Origin: Nemophila menziesii | Lineage: Eukaryota; Streptophyta; Magnoliopsida; Boraginales; Hydrophyllaceae | Reading direction: 5' to 3' | Length of the DNA stretch: 64,000 nucleotides | NCBI GenBank assembly: GCA_029959085.1 | Contig: JARWIR010000002.1 | Coordinates: forward strand, 68,006,154 to 68,070,153 | Shown here: positions 48,884-63,189 of the stretch, one piece after another | Numbering within the stretch: position 1 is the first letter of the stretch | Layout: every line of letters begins with the position of its first letter | Notes under the pieces: model-generated | The model's input: the letters and a program-made list of their open reading frames with translations, nothing else | The model's database searches: none | Told to the model about the DNA's origin: nothing | Translations under genes and position numbers: made by a program

Positions 48884-51429
48884 CTAACAATTGTATAATA
48901 TTAGTAAAGAATTATGCGGACTTTGCATAATATATATTAAAGGTTATTATACTTTTACAAGTATAAATATAAAAAAAAATCTATAGTTTCTCTGTTTGTT
49001 TTTCTTATTAATAATCTATTTCAATTATATTTTATTAAACACCATAACACACATTAAATTACAAAAATTTGATTTAGCCAAATGAGATCAATGATTAAAG
49101 AGGAAGACACAATACTCTATTACATTCTATAAAGGTAACGTAGGATCTAATTTTCAAAAAGATTATAGAGAAACTAAAGTAATTTTTTAAAATTTTCTAA
49201 ATCAAGAAAGTGTAATTTTCAGTTTTATCATATTCTATTTTTTTTTTGTTCGGTAATCCAATACAATACTCTACTGAAATGGGAAAAAGTGGGTTGGAGT
49301 ATTGGCCCCAAAATGGTTTTTGGAATTAAATACACTATATGTCCTAATATTAAACAAAACTTGAATTATAGGTCCTAATATTAACTATTTTTTTAATTAA
49401 TGATATTATAAGTCAGGATATATTTTATTATACAAATGACAAATATTCATATAGATATAATAAATAAAAAATATAAATGTCAGACGCCCAAGTGAATTCA
49501 GAAACACTTGGGAAAAGACTATAAGGTATATAATATATATTTATAAAAATAAATAAAAGTAAAACATTTTTTAACACATCTAGTAGTCACTTTCAACTCA
49601 AATTTAAGAAACCTAACTATAATTTACAAAACAAAAATTTATACCTATAACCTTCATCCATAATTTATACACGGGAGAATATTGAAAATTCAAAAAATTA
49701 AATAAACAAAATTGCGCAAACATCAGATCGATAACAAATTCTGAACATGACCATATGCAGATTCCATTGAAAAGGAAAACCTAAGAAAATAACACATAAA
49801 TGATAGAAAGATCGAAGATTTATTACAAGTCAGCTTTTATGAGTTTAAATTAAACTATAATAAGGTTTGAATGCCTATATATATGTATAAGGAAGGACTC
49901 AAAAGTATTTCATTTTTCGAAGGACAAAGAGCTACAAAACTCAATACTCAATATTTATTTTACATACCTGTTGTTGGTGTTGAAACTGTTTATGAAATTG
50001 CTTAAATAAAACTACCTTAATTAGTAGTTATGAGGTAAAGGTGAAATTCCTTTTGTGTGTATGTGTATATGTATTTGATAACCTTGGAATACTTATATAC
50101 ATATAAAAACATAGACAATCATAACATAGTTGTTGTTTCTATCTTTATCTTTTAAGCATATTATATTTTCAAATTATAACCATACTATCTCCCATGAGTT
50201 ATGATTCATATTGAAGACATGTTAATCTGCATATTAAATTTGTTTTTATCTATTACACAAAAAAGGAAAATTATATCTAAATGTATTTATGAGTTTGGCC
50301 AAGTACATCATTTTAAATTTGAATCCACTATAAGTAGGACACAATTAAAAAATATACATGGTATCGTATTGAATGACGTATTATCTATATCGTATTAAAT
50401 GACATATTATTATATTAAATGTTTTTTTCCAAAAAGTGATACACTAGTTAAAAAATTAAGTCATCAAACTTTAGAAAAAGTTAGGTCCAAAAGGAAATTA
50501 TAAATACAAATATTATAAAGGTAAAAGGACAAATTAAAAGAAAAAAAAACACATAAAAATGAGAGTTTTAGCTTTGACTTATTTCTAGAGTCAGAGATTT
50601 ATCTCTCATCTAAGTTAGTCTTTCAGTAAGCACCACATCATGAAAATAACAACTTTTTTGTAACAAAACTTTCCACCACAACCATCTTCGGTTCTTTACA
50701 CTTTATTTATCCGTTAGTTTCACTCATTTTATGATCATTTCTCTAGGTTGTTGGTGCAGTTTTTGTTTTTTTACAGATATTTGTGATTAATGGCTAGAAA
50801 GAACTCTAGTACTGAAGTGAGTATAGTTGTATCCCACTCTTTTTGCTACGTCGCCATCAGATTTCACAAGTGTCAATGCCTTGGTTAATTATGTATATTT
50901 GGATAGTCATAAGTTCTTAAAGAATAATGTGGTCGCTTGTTTTGTCATATCTAGTCTGTTGGTTACCATTATGTTGTATCCTAGGAAAATTGTGATATAT
51001 AAACGGTTGGTTTTAGAGATGTACAATGATAAAAGGATTTGCATGTTGATTACGAAGATAGATGAAAAACAAAGGTTTTTTTTCTAAATTATTCTTTAAA
51101 TGCTAGTGTTGGCAGTACTTCTGTAAATATGGATAACTTTATTACTTCAACTGCTACTAATGTAAATGATCCATGAAAATATCACGCTTCTAGATTTTAA
51201 TCTAACATGGATGGAAAAACGACCTTACATGTAATAAAACGAATTATAAGGATAATGAGCGAGGATTAAAATGTAATAATTAGGATTGGTAATACCATAT
51301 TATATAATTCCAATTTCTATTTGGTGGGTCTCTATGCTTCACTTTAAAGTATACTTTTGATTGGCTTTTAAATATATGTGTCTGATCACGAAGGACCTAT
51401 TTCTATCAAATATATTCGGAATCGCCTTC
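48884..51429. other. Upstream region of the two-exon fragment, with small plus-strand frames, B2
   Basis: Counterpart of 17663-20189. The possible non-coding first exon donor lies near 49978 (CAG|GTATGT on the minus strand). The plus frame 50827-51087 is the counterpart of 19626-19871, slightly extended at its end by a frame change. No other gene is seen. Confidence 0.4.
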
Positions 51430-53913
51430 ATCTAAAGTGCACCCTGGAATAACGTCTTTCGAATCCGCTTTCATAGATAATGTTATATGCTCCAAGCTAC
51501 TCGGCTAACACAAACCTTTCAAGTAAAGCAATTATTTTCTTCATAACTGACATCTTACAATCGAACTATAGTGAGAATTCATCTATAAAACCACCCCTAG
51601 TATGACGATACAAGATCTTGATATTGGCCGAGGGAAATATTGGCAATAGGATCAAAAGCTAGATTAAATGTTTGCAAATGAGTCAAAAGCCTATATTTAT
51701 AAATAAATCTATGACTACGAGTAATAATGAGTCATGGCATTCCATTCGTAAGGCACCACTTCAGATATGTTGTTCCAATTCTCAAGGTGTCATCCATCAT
51801 ACTTATCGTAAAAAACCCATGTACATCCTATACATAAAGAAGCTTGGGCTTTGATAAAATAGATCAAAAAGTTAAACAAAGTGACTCTTTTCTGGAATGA
51901 AATTTGAGAGGTGAAGCATGAATTTCAAATTCAAGGGGAACTCATATACCAAGAATACTCTCGGCAAAAACTGGCCAACATGCCGTAGAGCTTACGAGTC
52001 CGGACAAAGAGTCTACACAACTAATATATTTCTCGACCAATAATGATATCGACACATATTTAAGGGAGAATATGTTACAACATACTGTTTGAAAGCATCT
52101 ACAAGTCAGGGGTAACTCCCCCGTGGTGGCTCTTACACACAAGACAAAAACCTGTTGGATATCTATGGACCTACAATATCCCCTATATATACCATGTATT
52201 CTCAAAGAGGACAGGTATGTGGACTATTGGTTTGATAACTTTTCCTTTATTTGGATTTTGCACTAACTAATTTTCGGGAATAGTCTCTTCCTTTGGTGAT
52301 CAACCCTCAAATAACAGGTAACGAGTACCTGAATGTGGAGCACTCAAATTAGGACGCATCCTAAAGAATAAAAATAATTTGAAATATCTCAAAATCGACC
52401 AAATAGTTGAGTAGCGATATACATGGGTAGTTCACTATTTATTAACTATATTATCTAATATTAAACTTATATATTATAAACTTAATATATCCTAAAAGTT
52501 TTATCAATCTTCATGTTATCCAATATTATACAATTTCACTAAAATAACTGTAAAAATATATAATATTTTTCCTTTTTTATACCACCCACATCTAAATATC
52601 CATTTCTCATCTTCAACGACGATCTTATTGCATACCTCCAATTTTGCTGGTACTTACCATTAGAAATTTACACCTTAGACCTCTATAGTGCAGACCTTCA
52701 ATAATAAGCACCAGCATCCTACCGAAGAACATGTGATATGGGTGTGGTGGATTGTAGCAGGGATAAGGTATTAGAGGGAGTTCTATACAAAAAAAACAAA
52801 AAGTAATAATTCAAAGTTAAATATCCTCCAACGTGCTGTAAAACAACCAAAAGCCTAGAAAAACTAAAAACAAAGTAACAAATTATACATTTCCAATAAT
52901 ATAGCACATTGTATGCATTTTCCTATGGGTGGTCCATAGTTATAATTGTTGAAATCGTTCAACAACTTGACATCATTAAGCCCCGGTGATGATACGGATT
53001 TTTGTTTTTCATTATTATTATTATTTCCTTCCCGATCAATTTGATAACTGATTTCGCTAGATTATAGTTAGAGACAATTGATGTCACAGATAGAGAATCA
53101 CAGCATCCGGGTTATCTTTTGACGACTAAACTAAAAAGTTTCCTAAGCATGTACATTTAGGACTAGGAAAAAATGACCCAGGTGGTCAAGTATCTCAAGT
53201 AAATTGATCAATCCGAAATGGTCATTATCAGAGTCCAATCCAGTTTTGTATGGAACTCTTGAAATCGAAAATGTTCAGTTTGATTCCTTTGATCAAGCTC
53301 CACTAGTGTACAATAAGGAGCTACTCTGCACAAATATTTGAGATCCATATCATCTTCCTTTTCTTTGTTCTATGCTTACAAATCTTGAAAATTAACTTAT
53401 GTGGATGTTCAAAATGCTGATGGAAGAAGAAGTAAAGTTCTTGCAAACAGGAAAGATTTTGGAAGACATTTTAAATTCAGCAAGACATCTCTTAGCATAG
53501 GCACTTCAACAACAATCAAGTAACTAAACAGCGGTAAATTCCAATATTTTTCATGATAGGGTAATCATGTGATCTATGTGCAATACAAAATAGTTCAACA
53601 TGGTGTCAAAATCTTCAGATTGCATAAACTTCAGATATATTATGAATCTTCAAGGAAGTAGTGTAAATAACAATGAATGAATCCGGAAGATGATGGCCAA
53701 AATGAACGTACATTATGAATCTTAGGAATACAATAAATTTACGTCTATTAATAAATCTATAAAATATTTAATTTTAATCATCTATCTAGTAGTGTAAATA
53801 ACAAGCATTTCTTTGTAATTTTTTATATTAGAAAATTAAGAAAAAAAATAAGAGATAAAAGTGAAAGTGTATTTGTAAAAGGAAGTAGCATGTTAAAATT
53901 TATTTTAAGAAGT

Positions 53914-54149
53914 ATAAGTGCTCGTTTGGAAGCGACTTTTTCGAAAAGCAATTAAAAGTGCTTTTACATGTTTAAAAGCATTTTAGACCCTGAAATCCGT
54001 TTTAGGAAAAACACCAAATATGTGCTTCTTAAAAAATCACTTAAATTGATTCGATATATTCAAGTTATTTTTAATAATATTTTCAAAATTTAAATTTTAT
54101 CTAAAAGCTCTTTTTTACTCTAAAAAGCACTTCCAAACGGCCCATAAGT
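53914..54149. mobile_element. MITE with ATAAGT target duplication (hAT-like), B2
   Basis: Element 53920-54143 flanked by ATAAGT at 53914-53919 and 54144-54149, orthologous to the insertion in B1. The insertion predates the block duplication. Confidence 0.82.
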
Positions 54150-54150
54150 A

Positions 54151-54364
54151 TAGTCTTTGAGTTATAGTAATCTTGTGGTACAGTGTACATTTTTTAATAC
54201 TTTGATATAATTGTTTATCCAGAAAAGAAATAAAGATCTTAGAAATAATTCTTCGAGTACTATGTACATTATAGTCTTTGAGTTATAGTAATCTTGTGCT
54301 ACAGTAAATAAATTAAGATATTAAAGATCTTAGAAATAATTCTTCGAGTACTATGTACATTATC
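54151..54364 (+). repeat. Local tandem duplication unique to B2
   Basis: AGTCTTTGAGTTATAGTAAT occurs at about 54151 and again at about 54272. The block CTTAGAAATAATTCTTCGAG...CATTAT occurs at about 54239 and about 54332. B1 has one of each (about 22945 and 23080), so a unit of roughly 100-120 bp was duplicated after the block copies separated. Confidence 0.8.
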
Positions 54365-56479
54365 AATCAAATTACATTGCACATTTTTTTTGTCTTCATG
54401 ATAATAAAAATTAATGTCATATGGACCTATAATGTCACTAACTGAAAATAAATGGGGGTATAATTGTCCCAATTTCCTAACCTTACCCATCAAAATTCTT
54501 GGTGAGTGAGTAAAGGTTGTAGATTTTTCTAGTGAATCTTGATTGTTTAGTTTTTCATGAGTCTTCTCCAAATAAATTTATTTAACCGAAATTCCATTAA
54601 ATAACATTCTTATATTTTCACTGTATTGCCGACGAATTTAAATTGAGCGCGTTATTCTAGAATAAGCTGTTACAAAACTAGACAAAAGATCAAGAAGCAC
54701 AAGGATAAGTTTTTGATGGATGAACAATCAACTACACAGTGGGTTTAAAAAAAATATGTCTCGTATAACAATTTGGATTTTTTTCTACCATGGTAAAACT
54801 AACCATTAATTCAATTTTTCATTTTTTGGTAAAAGAAATTTGGATATATATTATCATGTTGAGAATGATAAATTTAGATCAAAATTTGATTATAGTTATG
54901 CAGGTTTTATCCAGGATGATTTAGTTTAGTGTTTTATACGACAAGTAGATCCTTAGGTTTTTAGACAAAGACTATATTTATATTCTATATGTTATAAACT
55001 TCTAATGTAATATATTTATTTTTAATAATGTTAAGGAACTCAAATAATTCAAGTATTTATGTCCTCAGCAAGGACCTAATCATTACAAAACAAAATATAA
55101 AGAATTTATCAAACCTCTACAGGGTAATTAGCCAAAAGTATACCTCAACGATATATCCATAAATTCAATAAATTCATTAAAACACTCAAATAAGATAAAA
55201 TCTTAGTTAGACACCATATCGCCCCGAATAAATAGTTGACATACTTTAATATCTTGATGATTTTATCATGACCTTGTTTTTAATTTTTGGGAATAAATTA
55301 ATTTTTATAATTAGTTTTAGCCAGATTGTTTTGTTAAGATTAATTTTTGTTTGAATTTTATTATGTGTTGTTTAGACTTTTGATATGTAATATTGTAATT
55401 TGATCACATTACCCACATACAAATTATATTTTAATAATTACAATCACATGGGTAAGAGAAAAAACGACATAACTGCAAACGTGGGAAAATTCTTTATAAC
55501 TGTAGGTAAGAAAAAACTTTAATATAAATTTCAGTTATGTAACATATGGCTAAATCTCGAATCACTACCATGCCTTTTAGTGAACAAAATAGAGACAACA
55601 CGATGTCGTTCCTAAAAATTTGTTATATTTTCTTTATGGATTAAATCATTATCATTAGCGAAAAGTTTGTAATGAATAACTCGTTCCTACTAACATCATC
55701 ATTACGGACGACATATGTCATCCTTATTAATATTAAAAATAAAAAGAGATTAAAAGTCATCATTAATGACGACTTTTGTCATCCTTAATTATAAAATTCA
55801 ATTTTTGAGGCGTCTTTTGACAGTTTGTTTTTGCGGTTTGAGAGTCTTTAACGACGACAAATATCATTGCTAATAACAATTCATTATTTTTAAAAAGAAT
55901 TATCTTTATGGATGACTTTTTGTTGTCAATAGAGTCGACATTACGTCGTCCCGAATGACAAACGGTTGTAAAAATCATATGCCTCCATTTCAAATGAAAC
56001 TAAACGAAAAAATCTTCATTTTGTCTCATAATTTCGTCCAACTCGAGAAGCCGATTCAAGTTGGGTAGATCATAACGCAAGAAACAAACAAACAAGTAAT
56101 TTTTTCAATTACTTTAACCTTTCATTACATTTTATTTTAATCTTTTCCATTTTGTTTCCTATTAATTCCATTCCTTTTATGTAAAACTATATTCCAAAGG
56201 AGGCGGGAAATCATTCTGAATCGATTTCACTATCCAAAACTCAAGTTTGTTATTTTTTCCCATACTTTATTGGAAATTTGATTTATTTGAACTATTTTAC
56301 TATTCAGAATTTATTAGTATTAATTATAAATGTAGTTGTGATTGTGTTGGTATGTAATGATTTTTGGTGATATTTTTAAAATTATAAGGACTTTATATAA
56401 TTTTTGAATTTATGATGTTTTGTGGAATTTATTGAATTTTAGGGATATTAATGTAATTAATACAAATATATCAATTTTA

Positions 56480-57110
56480 GTATAATTGTACAAAAATAGA
56501 GACTAGTGTAAAATTTGAAAAATATAGGGGCTTTAGTGAAATTTTAGAAAAACAATAAAAGGGCTTAATGTTATTTTTAAAACATAGGGGATTTAGTGTA
56601 TTTATAAAAATATAGGGGTTTAAATGAAACTTTAAAAATGTAGGGGTTTAAATGAAACTTTAAAAATATAGAGCTTTAGTGCAATTTTAAAAAAATATAT
56701 ATTGGCGTTTGTGTAGTTTTTAAAAAATAGTGTTTTTGTGTAATATAAAAAATAGGTGTTTTTGTGTAATTATAAAAAATATAGGGGTTTTAGTGTAATT
56801 TTTAAAAAAATATAGGGTCTTAGTGTATTTTTAAAAAATAGGGATTTAGTGTAATTTTGAAAACGTATATGGGTTTTAGTGTAATTTAAAAAAAATATAG
56901 GGATGTAACTTTAACTTTTAAAAATTTAAAGGCTTAAACGAAACATCCTTTATTGCAATTTTAAAAGAAATGGAGACTTTAGTAATTTAAAAAATAGGGG
57001 TTTTAATGTAATTTTTAAAACTATATAGTGGATTTAGTGTAATTTAAAAAAATGACCTTTAGCATAAACTTTTAAAAAGATAGGGAAATTAATGTAATTT
57101 TGAGAAATAG
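56480..57110 (+). repeat. AT-rich minisatellite, block A copy 3
   Basis: Third copy of the TTTAGTGTAATTT...ATATAGGGG array, with its own point changes (for example ATATTGG in place of ATAGGGG). Confidence 0.85.
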
Positions 57111-59159
57111 GGACGATGATGGACGAGATCCACACTCCAAATAATAAGCGTCTCACTAGACTTCTTCAAGTATTTTCAACTTTACTATTTCCTAAGAAAT
57201 GTACTATTTCCTAATGAATGTAATATTTCCACCACTAATAAATTTAATATTTCTTTATTTAGTTGTAGGTAAAATAAAGAGAAACCCGCAAGGCAAGGCC
57301 ACATTGGTCTTCAATCCGTTTGTTCTCCTCTTCCGAATCCGACTCCTTCCGTCAGTGAAGCAGGATATGATTACGACGATTTGATGAATTAAAATTTAGT
57401 GACTTTATTGACTTTAATTTATTTGGTTTGTAATAAAGACTATATTATTTGATTTTATTTTTTGTTCGAATTAATTATGTAATAACCGACTTTAGTTTTT
57501 GTAGATGTTTAATATCGTTAAATTTATTAGCATTTTATTCATTTATAATTTCTATATGTTTAATATTTCAATTTTTTTTATTTTTGAAAAATCTATTAAT
57601 TAGACAACCGAAATAATCTAATGTAAAATTTTACATTTAAAATAATTTTGAAAAAAATGTTAAGGAAAAAAGTATCGTCGCTAATAGTACGAAATAGAAG
57701 TTGTCGTCCCTAATAACAATGACTCTTGCGACACTTTTGTCGTCGTTAAAGAGATTTGCTATTAGGGATGGCAAATATCTTCCCTCATAACAATGACTCT
57801 ATTGACGACATTTTTCGTTTCTAGTCACCAAGGTCATCCCCCCTTATGATAAAAAATTATTAGGGAGGAATCTGAGTTAGATGCTACGAAACTAAACTCT
57901 AGGGACAACACATTAACGAATACATGTCTTTGCTAAAGACCGTTGAGGGTTAATAGCTATGACAATTTTTTATCTTTTGTGGTTCCTAAAGACGGAAAAC
58001 GTTGCAATAAATGTAGAAGATTCTATATATTTTTGTTCTCACACAATCTCAACCAATGTTTGCCTTGTTTTTTGGATTATATATTTATCTTACCTAAAGT
58101 GCAATATTATTGTTAACAATCATATTATAACACACGTCATATATTTTAAACGCTTATAAATTAATTATAATAACTATCTAACTAAAGTTAATCACATATG
58201 TCTTGGTATTATAATCAATGAATACTATGTAAATATTGGACCATGGATGGAAGTCTTACATTTTAATAAATAAGACAATATACCACTTCTATTCATGTCT
58301 AAATATTAGAATTTATATTTCTAATAACCTTTCAAGTTATCTAAATGTTATAAAAAAACATATTTTAGTAGTTATGGGGCTAATGAATGGTATTAATGTG
58401 TATTACTAATTTACCTTATCCACAACTTTTTTATGAAAGATAACAGTATTTTCAGCCCATATGTTCTTGATGGAGAGATATTAAGCAAAAATTGGAAGGG
58501 AGATGGATGTTATTTTTATAGTTTAGAGGTGCAAAAGGTTCAAATACTATTAAATAAAGAAATTACACTTTTTAGAATTCAAATCTACAACCTATTTGAT
58601 AATGAGTATAATTGATAGTGACAATGAATAGGAACGAGCGATGATATGCACGAACGGATGTGATCTGAAAACGATCTATGATGACACGAGTACATGGACG
58701 ATGTAAAATTAAACATAGCATGTGGTGACACAAAGTATAAATTTCATCTTTTTACTTAATTTAAATATCAACAGTAAGCAAATCAGATAACTATAGTGAG
58801 CTGATTCGTATAACACTAAGTACACAATGAATTTTTTTAGAATAATGCAATTATTAATATCGAGCATTTCAAACCCAGACACAAAGAGAAAATAATATTG
58901 GGAACACTCGTTTAAGCATTGGACAAATTAATATTGAACTCTAAGGGGTATCATCAAATACGGAGCATAATTTTATACCATTGAGAAAAAAATTAGCACA
59001 AAATTTTAAAATTTAACACTGAACAATAATGAAACAAAAGTTTCAGTTTTTATTAATACATTGAGCACATTAACCTCACACCCAAAAAAATATTATAATT
59101 AAAATATCTTACTACATAATTGATTTGCAGGTATCTTGGCTAAATTAATTAGACTAAAA

Positions 59160-59790
59160 TAGTTACCCGGTCCATGATCAAAGTCCAACCCAGATCATGT
59201 GAACATATCTTGAAATCACGAATCAGTTCTATTCCTTTGATCAAGCTCCTCGAGTGTACAATAGGAAGTTGTTCTATAAATATCCGAGATTCATTTCATC
59301 TTCCTCTTCTTTTTTCTAGGTTTACGAATCTCGGATTTTCCTGTCGACTTAATCATCGATTCACCAGAAAGGCAATGATTTAAGTCAGAATTCAAAGTGG
59401 TGCTGGAAAAAGATTTAAATTTCTTGCAAACCTGATAGATATTCGAAGCCATTTCAACTTCAGCAGGACATCTCTTAACAGGAGGACCTTGACATCAATC
59501 GAGAAACTGAAAAGGGGTAAATTCCAATTTTTGTTATGAGAGTGTGATCCAAGTGGTCGATGTACAATATAACATAGTTCAACATTGTTTTAAAAGCATC
59601 AGATTAGACATAACAAAATAAATTATTATCATGTAATCTTTAAGTAGATGAATGAAAATTTAAAAGGGAGAATCCTCGAACTTTTTTTCTTCTGCTTTTG
59701 TGTACTTTTAACAATATATGATCAGTTGTTTTTATATATAAAAAACAAGTCATTATGTGCAATATATGGACCTATAATGCATTCAGGACT
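59160..59790 (-). pseudogene. Partial Q-like gene fragment in block A copy 3
   Basis: Counterpart of 10160-10800. The minus-strand frame that reads FLDCCQGPHVKR in A1 has changed here (TGACAACAATC became TGACATCAATC), and no long frame survives. The plus frame 59174-59383 is a shadow. Confidence 0.5.
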
Positions 59791-60820
59791 TTAAGCAGTG
59801 AGGGTTAAAAGTCACAAAGTTAGGTTGAATTAAATCTTGAAATACAGTAGCTAAATATTACACATATATGTATAAATATATATTCATACAAAAAACAAAT
59901 AAATCAAAACCTAAAACAAATAATTTAAGACAAAACTAGGGAACCGTAGAAAAAAGAATTTTGAAAGCTGGTCGACATGTCCCCCTAGGCAATATGTGGC
60001 ATCTTTACTTATCCATGGAGTGCCTTAACAATATATAGGTGATGAACAGATTCTGATTACATTTTGTGGTAAACCTTGAGTGTTATTATATATTCAACTG
60101 CAACTATACATTTTCATTCATGTAGTACTTCATTCAAAACTTGAGATTGTTTATGTTAGGCTGTGTGAATTAAACACAAGTTGAAAACATTGGTTTATGT
60201 TCTAAAACTTGAGTAGTAACCTTAAATTTGAATTTTGATAATATTCTTAATAGTGATAAGCTACTTGAGAAGCCTGGCTGAATAATAAGGAAACAAAAAT
60301 TATATGGGAAAGAAAGAAACCCATAAATAAAAATATGGGTTCACAAAAAAAAAAGTAAAAATATGAAATCTTATTTTATGTGAGCAATCTAGTAAGACAA
60401 TTACTACATTTGTGCACAAAAAAAAATGGCTCCTAAGCATTTATGCAGTTGAAAACTAAAATCTAAAGACTTATATGCTTTCTAAATCATAATTCTAGAT
60501 CACAGAAAAACCAAATATAAAGTTTTGATAAAAATTAAAAATAAAAACATGTTAGTAAAACATAGTTGAAAATGAAAGCAATCCCATAGAACTCAATTTT
60601 AATCGACATGAAATCATTTATTGAAATATATATAAATCACATATTAAACATACAACGAGAGATGGAAAAAATAAGTTTTATCTTAATTAAAACATGAGGA
60701 TAAAAAAATCATAGACCAGAATTTTTTTTTCATTAGAGATAAATGAGAAAAAGTAAATTCATCATCATTTATTCATGTGATATGATAAAAATAGTTACTC
60801 ATGCATCTATTAATACTTAC

Positions 60821-61764
60821 CTCTCCATCATGAAGGCTCAAATTAGCGTCAAGAGTATTTAACTCCGGAGGTGCCGAAGAAATGTTTGGTGTATCCTTTC
60901 CAAGTAACCCCATTTTAATATTTTCATTGCTCTCTTGAACATGTGCAATCACTCAATTGTTGTCTGGATTATTACGAATTTTATGCAGAGCAGAGAACTC
61001 AATCCTGGTCATGCGTGGTTAAGAATTAGAGCATGTGTTCCATTAGCCATCATCTATATATATTGCAATGCAATTAACTCAAATATATAAAAGCTGGAAA
61101 ACACTTGAATTTAGTGGGACCTATAGTGGAATTAATTCAAAAACTAATTTATTTTGCATTATATAAAGAGCTATAATACATTCTTTACAAAATATAGGAA
61201 CCAATAGTGCAATTAACTCAAAAATGTAAAAATCAGAAATACTTGCCTTTTCTCCAAGCCGTTAAACACCTTCTCTACTGGTACCTCAATATGGTTACCA
61301 TATTTGTCTATTCCACTTATCCGCATTTTAGTCGGTTTTACTTCATAATTCTTGTTGAGATCAAAACTCGGAAACGACTTTTCCTCGGCCATGGGTGGTT
61401 ATTCTGGTGTTTCCGATAAAACTGAAAGGCTCAGGAAACCACGTGACCAGGCTCTGGGTTTCTTAGCTCCGGCGAAGCTTTCATCAACTTCAAGTGCTCG
61501 TTTTCACCCCTGATTTCATCTTCTATAACATCACATAGTAGGATTAAACCATCTATGACTATGTCTTCCTTAACAATATCGTCATTAATATCATCCCTAA
61601 TCTCCCCAGGCTCGAGAGACTCCTCGGCAGGTTCCACAACAGCCTCGATAGTGGGTAGTGTATTCTGGGAAGTCCTCCCTGACCGATCTACTTCTACAGA
61701 AATCTCGGTTAGAATCCGACCCATGATTCTTGAACGAACCGGATCTTTTCCTCTGACCCAGATA
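60821..61764 (-). pseudogene. Gene H, internal fragment in block A copy 3
   Basis: Counterpart of 11898-12840, ending at the same splice donor (60821/60820). A 2-bp deletion (GACCGATC here, GACCATGATC in A1, near 61683) moves the ancestral frame into the former promoter frame. The result is a 143-residue open frame, 61862-61431, that looks like a gene but is a chance product. The family frame is the one seen in A1. Confidence 0.6.
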
Positions 61765-63112
61765 TGTATCTGCACTAAATCTAGATATAAATAATTTACT
61801 AGCTTAGAGTTGGGAGTTTGGTAAATATTCTCATTCAACATTGTTAAGATTTTTGCATACACGTGTTATGACCAAATCTAGATATAAATAATTTACTAGC
61901 TTAGAGTTGGGAGTTTGGTAAATATTCTCATTCAACATTGCTTAACACATAGAAGTCTAAAGAGAATTGGTGTTTATACCCAAGTGAGTAACAGGTTCTT
62001 TCCTTTGGGTAAGGAACAACCATTGTTAATTCCTAGCTAGTAGGGTAAGGAGCAAAATTAGGATTTTAACTGTAGAGTAAATTATTAATAAATGTATATT
62101 TTTTTAGCATTAAATTTACCTATTTTAACATCTTAAAGAAATGAAATTAATAAGAATTATTACAATCAATAATCTCAAACTCATATTATATAGATAATAT
62201 TTTGAACATAAATATTTTCTGAATTATATCTCGATAATTATCATGTAATAATAAATTGAATAGGAGTGTTTATTCTATATATACGATAAATACATCTATA
62301 ATATAAAGATAATATTTATTTTTTATATTATAGATTACAAAAATGTTTTTAAAATCTATTACAATCATTTATAATTATGGTAGTTATCTATATAATATAA
62401 TATAGATGTCCTAATGAGTTATGATATAACAGAAGAAAATTAATTCAGAGTGTTAATACCATAACAAATATAATAGAAAATGGTTCTAAAAATAGTTAAA
62501 AACAAAAATTTGTACAAATTAAATACATAAAAAATATATTAAATTAACATAATATTAATTTATTATATTTACATAATTGAAAATAATTGAGAAGGCTATT
62601 AAAAGATTGTAAAGAAAATACACACAAAATGATATCAAATTTTAAGTCATGTCATAAAAAAAATGTTGAAGTTGAACTAATCAAATACAAGCTTTGAAGA
62701 AATATATAAAGAAAAAATAAAGTATGATCATTTTATGAAAAGAACTAACTATCAAAATTTAAAACAAAATGCATGATTACACAAATTTTGTACGTGTGAG
62801 TTAATATTTTAAGGGTTGCTACTTGCTATATTATTTGATTGGTCTAGTTTTATAGCTTACATAAAAATGGTTTCAAATACTCGGTTAATTTATTTAAGGA
62901 GAAATCAGTTTATAAGGCCCAACCTCCACCCCACTTTTTGTTTTAAAACCCAAATTCAAGAAGCCCCCTAACTTGTTCAACTAGATTGGAATTGTACCAA
63001 AATATCCCCAAACCCTATCCCACAATGAAACACAAAAATCCCACCCCCAAACCCAAGCCGAATATCCCCACCCCATCTCATTCTACTCTTTCTATCTCAC
63101 TCTCTTCTCTCT

Positions 63113-63116
<4 letters not shown>

Positions 63117-63186
<70 letters not shown>
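63117..63186. repeat. (CT)n microsatellite, long allele
   Basis: About 70 bp of pure CT at the site where A1 has a short interrupted run. Ser-Leu and Arg-Glu frames through it are artefacts. Confidence 0.97.

Positions 63187-63189
<3 letters not shown>

Larger units (their letters stand above)
51430..55233 (-). mobile_element. Q element, block B copy 2
   Basis: Near-identical to 20190-23974, including the hAT-like MITE. The Q frame 51942-52205 (minus) reads KYISCVDSLSGLVSSTACW and FAESILGI. Here the residues before ESILGI are PVFA, as in the diverged copies, whereas B1 has SVTA, so B2 keeps the ancestral state. Confidence 0.5.
46793..55423. repeat. Duplicated block B, copy 2
   Basis: Counterpart of 15606-24164. 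Both the left edge (next to the LINE) and the uninterrupted right junction into A3 are clear. It carries the two-exon fragment, the small plus-strand frames (50790-51087), Q (51430-55233) and the hAT-like MITE. A B2-specific local duplication lies at 54151-54364. Confidence 0.93.
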
